Counted from the first letter of the stretch, positions 33,798 through 44,085 are shown. The stretch: DNA of 64,000 bases from Paenibacillus massiliensis subsp. panacisoli DSM 21345 (GCF_000426545.1 NZ_KE384535.1:327257-391256); one strand, 5' to 3'. Translations and numbers: made by a program. Notes: a model not told the origin generated them from the letters alone.

Positions 33798-36413
33798 ATG
33801 GCAAACGTCCAGGGGACGCTGTTAGACGTCCCGCTCAAGGACCTACGGCTCGCTCAGGTCCGGCTGCAGGATGAATATTGTATCAACGCTTTTGATAAAG
33901 AGCTGGCTTACTTACGCCGCTATGAGCCAGATCGCTTATTGTCCTCATTTCGAACGAACAGGGGACTTTCACCCAAGGCTGAGCCTTATCCTGGCTGGGA
34001 AAGCACAGAGATTCGCGGCCATACGCTAGGACATTATTTAACGGCAGTAGCACAAGCCTATTCCACGACTCAAGATACTGACCTGCATGAGCGGCTCGTG
34101 TATATCGTGGAAGAGTTAGAGGTGTGTCAATTTGAAAACGGATACATTTCTGCATTTCCCGAAATGCTATTCGATCATGTAGAGAATGGAAAGCCTGCAT
34201 GGGTACCTTGGTACACTATGCATAAGATTATAGCAGGAATTGTGTCAGTTTATCACGCTACCCAGAATATGGTTGCATACCGCTTGGCTGATCGGCTAGG
34301 CGATTGGGTTGCTAATCGGGCATTGGGCTGGACAGAAGAGATTCACAATAGGGTGCTGGCTGTAGAATACGGAGGGATGAACGATGTACTGTACCACCTG
34401 TATCGCATTACCGCCAAACCATCCCATATGGAAGCTGCCCATCGCTTTGATGAACTGACTTTATTCCACCCAGTACAGCAGGGACGGGATATTCTTCAGG
34501 GGAAGCATGCCAATACGACGATACCCAAATTTCTTGGTGCACTGCATCGCTACCAGCTTACTGGAGAGAGCTTCTATCTGGAGGCTAGCGCACGCTTCTG
34601 GGATATGGTGGTGGAGCATCATAGCTATATGACAGGAGGCAATAGTGAATGGGAGCATTTCGGTGAACCGGATCAACTGGATGCGAAGCGTTCGGCATTC
34701 ACCTGTGAGACCTGCAATAGCTACAACATGCTTAAGCTGAGCCGGGAGCTGTTCAAGCTGACGGGCGATATGAAGTATGCTGATTTTTACGAGAATACGT
34801 TCCGTAATGCGATTCTATCCTCTCAGCATCCCGAGACGGGCATGACGATGTATTTTCAGCCAATGGCTACAGGATATTTCAAGGTATACAGCTCTGAATT
34901 TGAGCATTTCTGGTGCTGTACAGGGACGGGAATGGAGAGCTTCACGAAGCTGAATGACAGTCTGTATTATGAAGGCGAGCATGCATTATACATTACACAG
35001 TTCATGAGCTCGACAGTGGACTGGGAGACGGAAGGTCTGAAGGTGCATGTAGATGCACGGGTACCAACCTCGGATCAGATCATGTTGCAGATTCAAGCCC
35101 AAGAGGGGCATCAGGCTGAATGCTCTATTCATGTGCGGGTACCGTACTGGAGTACTGCACCTGTGGAGCTGGAGGTCAATGGAGAGAATGTGATGTTCAC
35201 ACCCCATGAGGGATGGCTGACGCTGAAGCGGATCTGGACCGATGGCGATAAGGTACGCATCAGGCTGCCGATGAGCATTACCTATGAAGCGTTGCCTGAT
35301 GCACAGCATGCGGTTGGATTTCGCTATGGTCCAGTAGTGCTCAGCGCTGCGCTGGGACAGGAGGATCTGAGTACCTCCGCGACTGGAGTCATGGTGAGCG
35401 TTCCGACCCGGCATATGCCAATGAAGGATTTCATCACTTTGGAAGCTGGCATGACGCCTGCCGAGTGGCTTACACGCTTGCCTGAGCATTTGGTGCAGGA
35501 GAAGGGGGAATTGTCCTTCAGATTGCGTCATACCGATGACGATGAACGTCTCGTATTTACCCCGCACTATCTGCAGCATCGGGAGCGATACGGCATTTAT
35601 TGGCATCTGGTGCAGCCTGACTCAACGGAATTGCAGCAGCATATCAAGCGTAGTAAGGCTGAGCGCCGAATGGTGAAGGCGACCGTTGATAGCCTCCCCG
35701 TGGGAAATGATCAGTATGAGCTTGAGCATCAGGTGCAGGGGGAACGTACCTCCGCAGGCACTTGGGACGGCTACAGCTTGCGCAAAGCGGATACAGGTGG
35801 CTGGTTCAGCTACATGATGCGAGTAGAGCCGCAGCAGCCTAATTATTTATCGGTATTGTATTATACTGCCCATACAGCTCAAGAGATGGAGATCCGGTTG
35901 AATGATCACTTCTGGCTGCGGGAGCACATTCCGCGAACCAACACTCGCACTTTGACGGAGAAGATGTATCTCCTGCCAGATCATATCAGTATGACGCAGG
36001 ATGGACTGGAACAGCAAGGATTAGCGTCGCAGCATGTGAAAGTTACCTTCGCAGCTTCTGACACAGAGATCAGCATTTATCATATTTTACGAACGATGAG
36101 AGCCTTTGACGCTGAGGCTGCTCTGCAGCAGCTGCTATTTAATGAAGGAACACTGTCTCCAGCCTTCGCACCTGAGCTTAATGACTATACCTTGACCATT
36201 GGAGCTAATGTTAAGGCACTGCAAGCAAGCTTTGTACCACAGAATGATCATGCACTAATCTATGTCGATGGCACTCTGATTGATGAATCTGTTATGCGTA
36301 CTGTGAAGCTATCTGGTGAACGTCAAGAGCTAGTCGTCAGAGTGGTAGCGGAGGATTTCACTTCCGAGAGAAGCTACCTGATAACCATTCAGAGAGAACC
36401 GTATATAAATTGA
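33798..36413 (+). CDS. GH127 beta-L-arabinofuranosidase with cadherin-like C-terminal domain
   Basis: An 871-residue DUF1680/GH127 enzyme. The zinc and catalytic set is intact: CETC at 303-306 (Glu304 and Cys306 as Zn ligands) and FWCC at 371-374 (Cys373 the expected nucleophile, Cys374 a ligand), matching HypBA1. An alpha/alpha barrel is followed by beta domains, then a cadherin-like beta-sandwich over about residues 775-870 (LSPAFAPELNDYTLTI). No signal peptide, so it works in the cytosol on imported arabinosides. GGAG precedes the ATG. Followed by a lipoprotein and two permeases. Confidence 0.9.
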   Translation: MANVQGTLLDVPLKDLRLAQVRLQDEYCINAFDKELAYLRRYEPDRLLSSFRTNRGLSPKAEPYPGWESTEIRGHTLGHYLTAVAQAYSTTQDTDLHERLVYIVEELEVCQFENGYISAFPEMLFDHVENGKPAWVPWYTMHKIIAGIVSVYHATQNMVAYRLADRLGDWVANRALGWTEEIHNRVLAVEYGGMNDVLYHLYRITAKPSHMEAAHRFDELTLFHPVQQGRDILQGKHANTTIPKFLGALHRYQLTGESFYLEASARFWDMVVEHHSYMTGGNSEWEHFGEPDQLDAKRSAFTCETCNSYNMLKLSRELFKLTGDMKYADFYENTFRNAILSSQHPETGMTMYFQPMATGYFKVYSSEFEHFWCCTGTGMESFTKLNDSLYYEGEHALYITQFMSSTVDWETEGLKVHVDARVPTSDQIMLQIQAQEGHQAECSIHVRVPYWSTAPVELEVNGENVMFTPHEGWLTLKRIWTDGDKVRIRLPMSITYEALPDAQHAVGFRYGPVVLSAALGQEDLSTSATGVMVSVPTRHMPMKDFITLEAGMTPAEWLTRLPEHLVQEKGELSFRLRHTDDDERLVFTPHYLQHRERYGIYWHLVQPDSTELQQHIKRSKAERRMVKATVDSLPVGNDQYELEHQVQGERTSAGTWDGYSLRKADTGGWFSYMMRVEPQQPNYLSVLYYTAHTAQEMEIRLNDHFWLREHIPRTNTRTLTEKMYLLPDHISMTQDGLEQQGLASQHVKVTFAASDTEISIYHILRTMRAFDAEAALQQLLFNEGTLSPAFAPELNDYTLTIGANVKALQASFVPQNDHALIYVDGTLIDESVMRTVKLSGERQELVVRVVAEDFTSERSYLITIQREPYIN

Positions 36414-36646
36414 ACCTGTATTATTGAGGAAGGGTGGGCAACGGAGGGGACGTTTGGAAGTGGAGGAGGGATAGCGACCGCCTTTGTCTCTGGATTTCCA
36501 CGGCCAAAAGCCGTTTCCATGGAAGAAATCTGGAGACAACAGCGGCCGGAGCTCCAAATGTTCACCGCAGTTGCGAGCACTCGAACTCTCAGCATCTCCA
36601 GTTCAATCTATAATGTGTACATTTTACAGCAATGGAGGAGCAGCTT

Positions 36647-38260
36647 ATGCGAAAAATGTTCATCGTCTTGCTAGTAGTATGTATGACCAGCTTGTTACTG
36701 TCTGCTTGCGGTGGGGGCCAGGAGTCGGCTGAGCCACAGCTCACGCCGGATGGGAAGGTGAAACTGAAGGCAATTATGATTAAGCACCCGCTTACGCAGC
36801 AGCTCGATAAGATGGAATGGCTGAAGGAGGCGGAGGCACGGGCTGGTGTAGAAATTGAATGGCAGGAGATATCAGCAGATTGGGATCAGAAGAAGGGGGC
36901 GCTGCTCGCCAGTGGCGACATCCCCGATCTCATCGTTGGTGTGAACTCCATTACAGATGCTGATTTCGCCCAATTCCAAGGTCTCTTCGAGGATTTGACT
37001 GGTCTGATTGAGGCTCATGCCCCGAATGTCCAAGCTATGTTCGAGGCCAAGCCCGAGACGAAGGCGCTTGCTACACAGGTGGATGGCAAAATCTACGGAC
37101 TCCCCAAATATCAACGCTTCTGGCCTGAGACAACAACCCGACAGTTCATCAACCAGGAGTGGCTGGATCGTCTGGGACTGGAGACGCCGACCACATGGGA
37201 TGAGCTGCATACCGTGCTGAAGGCTTTCAAAGAACAGGATGCGAATGGGAACGGTGATCCGAATGATGAGATTCCGATGGATTTTGCACCGACTGGAAAA
37301 ACAGGCTTCGGAGCGTTCATGCCGATCGTATTACTCGGAAGTCAGGGAATCACTCTGACAGATAACGGCGGCATGGGATACTTCATGGAGGATGGCCAAG
37401 TCAAAAATTTCTTCATCGACGAACGATACAAGGAGCTGGTGCAGTTCCTTCATAAGCTGTACAGCGAGGGCTTGATTAACCCTGAGGTATTCACGCAGGA
37501 TTATACCAAGTATCAATCCGTGGCACGTGGCTCGGGAGATACCGCCAAGGTAGGATACACCTTCGGGTGGGAGGTATCAGACCGATTCGGCAATGCGGTT
37601 AGCCCGCAATATACGTCATTGGCACCACTCAAGGTGTCAGCCGATTCGACGGCTCCGATGTCGTGGAGCTATGATTACAATTCTCTGAACTATGGAGTGA
37701 ACACCGTTCAGATGTCAGCTACTTCACCAAGTAAAGAGGCGGCCATGCGTTTCATTAATGAGCTATATGATCCCAAGGTGAGCATGCAGGTACTGTTCGG
37801 ATCTCTCGGCACGAACATTCAGGATAACGGCGATGGTTCTTATACTATACTCCCGCCAGAGGACAGCGCCATGGACCCGGGTACCTGGAAATGGACCTCG
37901 ACCTGGGCAGACAATGGCCCTATGTACATTGCGGACGATCTGAAGCTGACGCTTGGCACAGATATGCAATCGGTAGGCAAGCAGACCGAGCCGCTCAAGC
38001 CGGCCCTTGATGCGATTGATCTGGACAATGATGTGATGCCTGGCGTCTTTCTGAAATACGCACCTCAGGATAATAGCATGATGGCACTTAATAATACGTC
38101 ATTCATCAGTATGGCTATTGCCAAATGGTCGGAGTGGATTACGAAGGGCGGCGTTGAGGAGCAATGGGATGCGTATGTGGCAGATGCTCAGCGGACCGGG
38201 CTGGTGGCCAATCTGGAGATCATGCAGCGATACTACGATGAGTATAAGAGTAAGCAATAA
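36647..38260 (+). CDS. Sugar ABC substrate-binding lipoprotein (LplA-like)
   Basis: About 538 residues with lipobox LSAC (Cys21 from this start) and a mature family 1/LplA-type fold; DANGNGDPNDEIP is a loop typical of this oligosaccharide-binding subfamily in Paenibacillus. The ATG at 36647 has GGAGGAG eight bases before it; the ATG at 36632 lies inside that purine tract. It probably binds arabino-oligosaccharides or a related glycan, by linkage with the GH127 gene 230 bp upstream and two permeases downstream. A degenerate inverted repeat lies between it and the GH127 gene. Confidence 0.9.
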   Translation: MRKMFIVLLVVCMTSLLLSACGGGQESAEPQLTPDGKVKLKAIMIKHPLTQQLDKMEWLKEAEARAGVEIEWQEISADWDQKKGALLASGDIPDLIVGVNSITDADFAQFQGLFEDLTGLIEAHAPNVQAMFEAKPETKALATQVDGKIYGLPKYQRFWPETTTRQFINQEWLDRLGLETPTTWDELHTVLKAFKEQDANGNGDPNDEIPMDFAPTGKTGFGAFMPIVLLGSQGITLTDNGGMGYFMEDGQVKNFFIDERYKELVQFLHKLYSEGLINPEVFTQDYTKYQSVARGSGDTAKVGYTFGWEVSDRFGNAVSPQYTSLAPLKVSADSTAPMSWSYDYNSLNYGVNTVQMSATSPSKEAAMRFINELYDPKVSMQVLFGSLGTNIQDNGDGSYTILPPEDSAMDPGTWKWTSTWADNGPMYIADDLKLTLGTDMQSVGKQTEPLKPALDAIDLDNDVMPGVFLKYAPQDNSMMALNNTSFISMAIAKWSEWITKGGVEEQWDAYVADAQRTGLVANLEIMQRYYDEYKSKQ

Positions 38261-38307
38261 CCTGAGGATCGTTCCCGCCTACAATTCGTGCTGAATGGAG
38301 GTATCTT

Positions 38308-39270
38308 ATGATTAGTCAGGCATCCAAATCGGATAAGAAGCTCTCCCGTGCAACAGAGGTACCCAAGCGCACATTACTGAATACGGTTACAAGAGACTAT
38401 CAGCTGTGGATCATGGTGTTGCCTGCGATTATCGTCATCTTCGTATTCAATTACATTCCCATGTACGGCATCCAGCTAGCTTTTCGGGATTATAACTTCA
38501 CACAAGGGCTTACTGGCGGTGAGTGGCGGGGCTTTTATTACTTCGAGCAGTTCTTCAACAACTATATGTTCATGGATTTGATGAAAAATACGATCGTCAT
38601 CAGTCTGGCTACCATTATCTTCAGCTTCCCAGCCCCGATTATTCTGGCACTGCTTGTTCATCAGATTCGCTGGAAACGTGCCAAGAAGACGCTGCAGACG
38701 ACGGTGTACCTTCCACATTTTATTTCAATAGTAGTCATGGTGGGCTTGCTGAACGTCCTGCTGTCGCCGAATTCAGGGGTCATCGGCCATGTGCTCAGTG
38801 CAATCGGTCTTGGTGGTACGAACCTGCTCGGCTCGACGGAGGCCTTCGTCCCGATCTATGTCATGTCGGACATATGGCAGCATGCCGGCTGGAACAGCAT
38901 TATATACTTTGCCGCCTTGTCCACGATTGATCCGCAGCTATACGATGCGGCCAAGATCGACGGTGCCAGTCGCTGGCACCTGATCCGTTATGTAGAGCTT
39001 CCCGCACTGGTGCCGACAATTATTATTTTGTTCATTCTCAGCATGGGCAATGTGCTTGGTACTGGCTTCGAGAAGGTGTTTCTGATGCAGAATCCGCTGA
39101 ATCTCCCAGTCTCTGAGGTCATAGCAACTTATGTATACAAGATCGGTATTGTCAGCAACCAATTCAGCTATTCGGCGGCGATCGGGCTCTTCAATACGCT
39201 GATCAACTTTTTCTTCCTATATGCCATGAATCTCATCGCCAAGAAATTCTCCAATATCAGTCTATGGTAA
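38308..39270 (+). CDS. Sugar ABC permease (LplB-like)
   Basis: A 320-residue polytopic protein with the EAA-type loop YDAAKIDGASRWHLIRYVELPAL and the start LNTVTRDYQLWIMVLPAIIVIFVFNYIPMYG typical of the LplB/YtcP pair. It forms half of the pore. AATGGAGG precedes the ATG. No ATPase gene is present in the operon; an MsmX-type shared ATPase elsewhere is expected. Confidence 0.92.
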   Translation: MISQASKSDKKLSRATEVPKRTLLNTVTRDYQLWIMVLPAIIVIFVFNYIPMYGIQLAFRDYNFTQGLTGGEWRGFYYFEQFFNNYMFMDLMKNTIVISLATIIFSFPAPIILALLVHQIRWKRAKKTLQTTVYLPHFISIVVMVGLLNVLLSPNSGVIGHVLSAIGLGGTNLLGSTEAFVPIYVMSDIWQHAGWNSIIYFAALSTIDPQLYDAAKIDGASRWHLIRYVELPALVPTIIILFILSMGNVLGTGFEKVFLMQNPLNLPVSEVIATYVYKIGIVSNQFSYSAAIGLFNTLINFFFLYAMNLIAKKFSNISLW

Positions 39271-39310
39271 ATGATAAGCGGCATCACTCGGGCAAAGGGA
39301 GGAGATCACC

Positions 39311-40213
39311 TTGAACCAGATTCGGCTAAGAGAACGACCGCTCTCGGATTATGCATTTGATGCGGCTGTTGTGATATTGTCTCTGTTGGTATTTCTGATC
39401 GTGGCTTATCCCATCTATTTTGTAATCATCGCGTCGATTAGTGATTCTACTCTTGTATCGACTGGACAGGTGACCTGGCTGCCACGCAATATCAGCTTTT
39501 TCGGCTATCAGGAGATTTTCCAGGACACACGCATCTGGACAGGGTACAAGAACACGATTATCTATACAACGCTTGGCACCTTTGTCAATCTGCTGTTCAC
39601 GCTCCCTGCGGCTTATGTGCTCTCCAGACCGGAATTCCGGGCCAGAAGATGGATCATGTTTGCTTTTGTAATTACGATGTTCTTCAATGGTGGTCTGATT
39701 CCCACGTACCTGTTGATGAAGGAGCTTCATCTGACCAATACGATGTGGGTGTTCATTGTCCCGTTCTCAGTGAACGTCTACAATCTGATCATCACACGTT
39801 CCTTCTTTGAGCATTCATTACCGAAGGAGCTGTTCGAGGCAGCGCAGATGGATGGCTGTAGTCATTTCAAATTCTTCGCGCAGATTGCACTTCCGCTCTC
39901 CAAGGCGGTGGTCTCGGTAGTAGCCCTTTTTTACCTAGTAGCCCATTGGAATGATTTCTTTACAGGGCTCATTTATATCCAGAGCAATCATTTGCAGCCC
40001 CTTCAGATTGTATTGCGGGATATCCTGCTATCCAATCAGGTTTTTGCTTCTGGTGCAGGAGCTGGCGGTTCAGCGGGGGGATATGCCCAGCAATATGCGG
40101 ATCAGGTGAAATATGCTGTGATTATTGTTTCTACTCTGCCAATACTTATTGTCTATCCATTCATTCAGAAATATTTTGAGAAGGGGGTTATGATTGGTTC
40201 CGTCAAAGGTTGA
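39311..40213 (+). CDS. Sugar ABC permease (YtcP/LplC-like)
   Basis: A 300-residue permease with the family start DYAFDAAVVILSLLVFLIVAYPIYFVIIASIS, the EAA loop LFEAAQMDGCSHFKFFAQIALPLS, and the C-terminal YPFIQKYFEKGVMIGSVKG. The TTG at 39311 is supported by GGGAGGAG six bases upstream. Last gene of the arabinoside operon; a hairpin follows at 40298. Confidence 0.92.
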   Translation: MNQIRLRERPLSDYAFDAAVVILSLLVFLIVAYPIYFVIIASISDSTLVSTGQVTWLPRNISFFGYQEIFQDTRIWTGYKNTIIYTTLGTFVNLLFTLPAAYVLSRPEFRARRWIMFAFVITMFFNGGLIPTYLLMKELHLTNTMWVFIVPFSVNVYNLIITRSFFEHSLPKELFEAAQMDGCSHFKFFAQIALPLSKAVVSVVALFYLVAHWNDFFTGLIYIQSNHLQPLQIVLRDILLSNQVFASGAGAGGSAGGYAQQYADQVKYAVIIVSTLPILIVYPFIQKYFEKGVMIGSVKG

Positions 40214-40297
40214 GGACGTGGATTAAGACAGCATAGTACGTCTAGCATAAACATCCACAATTTAAATACGGAGTAGATCATTGCAGAGTAGCTCGTT

Positions 40298-40331
40298 ACC
40301 GAGTAGCCATTATGGTTGCTCGGTTATTTGT
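40298..40331 (+). terminator. Probable terminator hairpin
   Basis: ACCGAG and GCCAT pair with ATGG and CTCGGT (40298-40324) with one internal mismatch, followed by TATTTGTG. The T tract is interrupted, so termination may be partial. Confidence 0.5.
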
Positions 40332-40475
40332 GTCCATGGTTATGTCTTACGCTATCTTGGGAAAAACACATGCAGGGATTCAACCCTGGCAAGCGTGGGG
40401 TAAGAGAATAGGTATATTGTGACATGGATAAGCTACCGCTAGAAGGAAGACTATCGTACGAAGGAGGCTTCACCC

Positions 40476-42203
40476 ATGAAGAAATCCATAGCAGATCAGG
40501 TACTAGAAGCACTTCTGAATGCGGGCATCAAGCGAATCTATGGAATCGTCGGCGATTCATTGAATGCCATACTCGACTCCATCCGCCGCTCAGATCAGAT
40601 TGAATGGATTCACGTCCGCCATGAAGAGGTAGCAGCTTTTGCAGCAGGGGCCGACGCACAGGTGAGTGGGAGCATTGCGGTATGCGCGGGCAGTAGTGGC
40701 CCAGGAAATATGCACCTTATCAACGGCTTGTATGACTGCCATCGCAACGGTGTCCCGGTGCTGGCCATTGCCGCTCATATTCCAAGCGATGAGCTCGGAA
40801 GTGAATACTTCCAGGCGACTCATCCCGAGCAGATCTTTCAGGAGTGCAGCCACTTCTGCGAGGTGATCACGACACCACGGCAGATGCCGCGCATGGTCAC
40901 GATGGCGATTCAGACTGCCATTGCTCGTTCGGGAGTCTCTGTCATCGTCCTGCCCGGTGATGTGGGCGCGCTTGAGGCTTCTGCAGAGCCTGTGCCTGAG
41001 CATGTATACCACGTAACGAAGCCAGTCATCCATCCGGCGAGGGAAGAGCTCTTGAAGCTGGCAGCGTATCTAAATGCCGGGAAGAGAATCACATTATTAT
41101 GCGGAGCGGGCTGTGCAGAGGCACGTCCTGAGCTTATGGAGCTATGTGAACGACTGCAGGCTCCGATGGTTATTGCCTTACGTGGGAAGGAATATCTCGA
41201 ATACGATAATCCCTATCTCGTAGGTCTAACCGGACTCATCGGCTATTCGTCTGGTTATCATGCCATGATGGACTGTGACGTATTACTCATGCTGGGGACA
41301 GATTTTCCGTACCGCCAGTTCTATCCTGAGGATGCAACGATTGTACAGGTAGATATTGAGCCCGCTCATCTAGGACGGCGCACGAAGCTGGATTATGGAT
41401 TATGTGGAGACATCAAGGCGACAATTACAGAGCTGCTGCCATATCTTAGGGCGGAGCATAACGGCAAGCATCTTGCTAAATGCGTAGATCGATACGCGAA
41501 GGTACGCCAAGAGCTGGATGATCTAGCAGTTGGCAAGCCAGGCAAGCAGCCTATTCACCCGCAATTCTTGACCAAAGTGGTCAGTGAGGCAGCGGATAAT
41601 CGGGCCATCTTCACCTGTGATGTGGGGACGCCTACCGTATGGGCAGCCCGTTATCTGAAAATGGGACCAGAGCGGCGATTGCTGGGTTCGTTCAATCATG
41701 GTACCATGGCCAATGCCTTGCCCCAAGCGATTGGTGCCCAGAAGGCAGCCCCGGATCGGCAGGTGATCTCACTGTCTGGTGATGGTGGCCTGACCATGCT
41801 CATGGGCGATTTGTTGACACTGCACCAGCATCGCCTGCCAGTAAAGGTCGTCGTGTATAACAACGGGGCGCTCGGCTTTGTCGAGTTGGAGATGAAGGCT
41901 GCTGGCCTTCTGGAGTCAGGGACGACGCTGGTTAATCCGAATTTTGCAATGGTGGCGCAGGCCATGGGAATCGAGGGTATCCGCGTTGAAGACCCAGCAG
42001 ACCTTGAGGATGCCATGAAGCGAGCACTCTTGCACGATGGCCCTGCACTGATCGACGTGGTAGTCAATCGACAGGAGCTGTCCCTCCCGCCCAAAATCAA
42101 CCTCAAGCAGGCAGAGGGATTTACACTATGGATGATGAAGGCTGTGCTGAACGGAAGAGGAGACGAACTGGTTGAATTAGCCAAGACAAACCTGATACGC
42201 TAG
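40476..42203 (+). CDS. Thiamine-diphosphate enzyme, pyruvate oxidase/PoxB-like
   Basis: Three-domain ThDP enzyme of 575 residues. RHEEVAAFAAG carries the activating glutamate (near residue 50), and the ThDP/Mg block begins GDGGLTMLMGDLLTLHQHR (about 440-460) and ends VVYNNGALGFVELEMK. The overall pattern is that of PoxB or the YdaP-type pyruvate oxidases, which decarboxylate pyruvate to acetate with FAD. Acetolactate synthase is less likely because the ILV-specific motifs are absent. AAGGAGG precedes the ATG. An SDR gene follows 71 bp later. Confidence 0.85.
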   Translation: MKKSIADQVLEALLNAGIKRIYGIVGDSLNAILDSIRRSDQIEWIHVRHEEVAAFAAGADAQVSGSIAVCAGSSGPGNMHLINGLYDCHRNGVPVLAIAAHIPSDELGSEYFQATHPEQIFQECSHFCEVITTPRQMPRMVTMAIQTAIARSGVSVIVLPGDVGALEASAEPVPEHVYHVTKPVIHPAREELLKLAAYLNAGKRITLLCGAGCAEARPELMELCERLQAPMVIALRGKEYLEYDNPYLVGLTGLIGYSSGYHAMMDCDVLLMLGTDFPYRQFYPEDATIVQVDIEPAHLGRRTKLDYGLCGDIKATITELLPYLRAEHNGKHLAKCVDRYAKVRQELDDLAVGKPGKQPIHPQFLTKVVSEAADNRAIFTCDVGTPTVWAARYLKMGPERRLLGSFNHGTMANALPQAIGAQKAAPDRQVISLSGDGGLTMLMGDLLTLHQHRLPVKVVVYNNGALGFVELEMKAAGLLESGTTLVNPNFAMVAQAMGIEGIRVEDPADLEDAMKRALLHDGPALIDVVVNRQELSLPPKINLKQAEGFTLWMMKAVLNGRGDELVELAKTNLIR

Positions 42204-42274
42204 TCTATAATTAGCCATGGTTGGGTATTACAACCGCATAGAAGCAGTCCTAATGCATCCTAGGAGGAGAGAAC

Positions 42275-43030
42275 ATGAGTCATACTGGAAAAGTAGCAAT
42301 CATCACAGGAGCGGGAAGCGGTCTGGGACGTGCTGCCGCCTTGAAGCTGGCGGAGAAAGGGGCCTTGATCTCGGTTGTTGACCTGGTGGAGCCAGCCGGT
42401 CAGGAGACGGTGCAGCAGATTGAAGCCGCAGGCGGCAAAGCGATCTTCGTCAAGGCAGATGTTAGCAAAGCAGCCGAGGTGGAGAATTATGTGAAGACAA
42501 CGGTAGAGGCCTTTGGCCGAGTGGACATGTTCTTCAACAATGCAGGTATTTCCGGTCCTGGACTCAAGCTGGCGGATCATAGCATTGAGCAGTTCGACCA
42601 GATTATTGATATTAACTTGAGAAGTGTATTGTATGGTCTGAAATATGTCATTACGGAAATGCTCAAGACGGGTGGAGGCTCTATCGTCAATACGGCGTCT
42701 ACAGCAGGTGTCGTAGGTGTGCAATCCGTTGCTCCCTATGCGGCAACCAAGCATGGCGTTATCGGCGCTACGAGAACAGCAGCTATTGAGTATGGTAAAG
42801 ACAATATTCGGGTTAATGCAATCGCGCCGGGGACGATCGAGACGCCGATGGTGGTCCAATTCGGCAAGGATAACCCGGAAGTGTTCCAGGCTACACTGGA
42901 TAGTATTCCATCGGGAAGACTTGGCAAGCCTGAAGAGATTGCGAATCTGGTTGCATTTCTGCTGGGAGATGAGGCCCCGTACATTAACGGTTCTGTCTAC
43001 TCCATTGATGGAGGCGTTACGGCGCAGTAA
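42275..43030 (+). CDS. Short-chain dehydrogenase/reductase
   Basis: Classical SDR of 251 residues: nucleotide-binding TGAGSGLGRA (residues 12-21), NNAG near 89-92, catalytic Ser in NTASTAG and YAATKHG as YxxxK, and the C-terminal GSVYSIDGG. An acidic residue after the second strand (VVDLVE) favours NAD over NADP. Oxidises or reduces a small alcohol or sugar; specificity unknown. AGGAGGAG precedes the ATG. Confidence 0.88.
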   Translation: MSHTGKVAIITGAGSGLGRAAALKLAEKGALISVVDLVEPAGQETVQQIEAAGGKAIFVKADVSKAAEVENYVKTTVEAFGRVDMFFNNAGISGPGLKLADHSIEQFDQIIDINLRSVLYGLKYVITEMLKTGGGSIVNTASTAGVVGVQSVAPYAATKHGVIGATRTAAIEYGKDNIRVNAIAPGTIETPMVVQFGKDNPEVFQATLDSIPSGRLGKPEEIANLVAFLLGDEAPYINGSVYSIDGGVTAQ

Positions 43031-43151
43031 AGGGAATTCCATGGACTCATTGCTGCTCCGGTAAGGTTGAGAGGGACGGAGCCTGAGCGATGACGACTAT
43101 GAATGTGTATAAGATGGTTTTAGAATATAGATGGTTCATGAATGTTGTAAG

Positions 43152-43183
43152 AGAGGCTGCTCGGTTCGAGTGGCCTCTTTTCT
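43152..43183 (+). terminator. Rho-independent terminator after the SDR gene
   Basis: AGAGGC (43152-43157) pairs with GCCTCT (43173-43178) over an inner CTCG/CGAG helix, followed by TTTTC. Confidence 0.8.
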
Positions 43184-43264
43184 AGATCAGAATTTCGTAG
43201 TTGAAAAACTGGTTAGAAACAGATCATACCAAATGAACTATGCCAAAAGTGAAGGAGGAGGACT

Positions 43265-43897
43265 GTGACAAGAGCGACAACAATGGCTTTCACAGATACT
43301 ACTCAAGACGCTAATGAGCCCCGAACAGGCGGATTAAGTCTGTTACCTGAGGGAATCTCGTGGCCAGAAAATCCAGATGGTGAGAAACTGACGTTAGCAA
43401 TGCATTTGCCAGCCCGTTTTTTGAATGATACGTTTGGCTGTAGCTATCCTGAAGCAACGGCTATATCTGTGTTTACAACTTATAATAGAAACACCTATTT
43501 CCTTGATAATATCGTGTATCATGGTGACCCACTAGAGCTGAATATGATCAAAATGGGATTTACGAAGGTGATTGCGCACCCCATAGGACAACCACGCAAT
43601 GAATCAGAATTTACAGTCCCTGCGCGAGCGATCTCACTCGGGGATAGGATTGAGGATGAAGCAGAAGCCTCATTCACGGGCTCGAAGCTAGGTGGCAGTC
43701 CGGGATATTTGCAGAACGAGGGTCTACAGCTTGAACAATTCTTGTTTTGTATTCAGCTCTATGGAGGCGATTATCCTGAAGGGTACAATGATATATTCTA
43801 CCTGAGTGATTCTGTAGGATACTTGCTGCTTTCACGCAATTTCCACCCTTCGAACGAGGATGAAGACGCTGGTATATTCTTTGTACAGTGCTCTTGA
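43265..43897 (+). CDS. YwqG/DUF1963-like protein
   Basis: A 210-residue cytosolic protein with two marks of the DUF1963/YwqG family: KLGGSPGYLQ near residue 140 and YNDIFYLSDSVGYLLLSRN near the end. The GTG at 43265 follows GGAGGAGG at a good distance. YwqG-like proteins often sit near toxin-antitoxin or SMI1/KNR4 immunity genes, but no toxin gene is adjacent here. Function unknown; the family call is from pattern memory. Confidence 0.55.
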   Translation: MTRATTMAFTDTTQDANEPRTGGLSLLPEGISWPENPDGEKLTLAMHLPARFLNDTFGCSYPEATAISVFTTYNRNTYFLDNIVYHGDPLELNMIKMGFTKVIAHPIGQPRNESEFTVPARAISLGDRIEDEAEASFTGSKLGGSPGYLQNEGLQLEQFLFCIQLYGGDYPEGYNDIFYLSDSVGYLLLSRNFHPSNEDEDAGIFFVQCS

Positions 43898-43984
43898 GGT
43901 GAATTTGAAGTGGCTTTGATGTGTTGGCACATATAAAGTATTCTGCATCATTTAATAGATGTACAAGCGGAAATAATGGATCTA

Positions 43985-44018
43985 GTCGTTGGCTTTGATA
44001 AAGCTCAGCGGCTTTTTT
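43985..44018 (+). terminator. Terminator between convergent genes
   Basis: The hairpin GTCGTTGGCTTT/AAAGCTCAGCGGC, helped by G-U pairs, is followed by six T. It ends the YwqG-like gene; the aldo/keto reductase is convergent. Confidence 0.7.
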
Positions 44019-44085
44019 GTTATAATCTAACAGCAGGCACCTGTATGACTGGAGCATACAGATGCCATACTGGCTACGGAAATAA

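Noticed and set aside
36430..36560. Inverted sequence between the GH127 and lipoprotein genes (GTCTCTGGATTTCC against GGAAGAAATCTGGAGAC)
   Set aside because: Too many mismatches and no T run; the transcript probably continues through it.
42260..43042. 260-codon minus-strand frame covering the SDR gene
   Set aside because: It mirrors the SDR gene and its cysteine/arginine-rich product has no family character; the plus-strand SDR motifs are complete.
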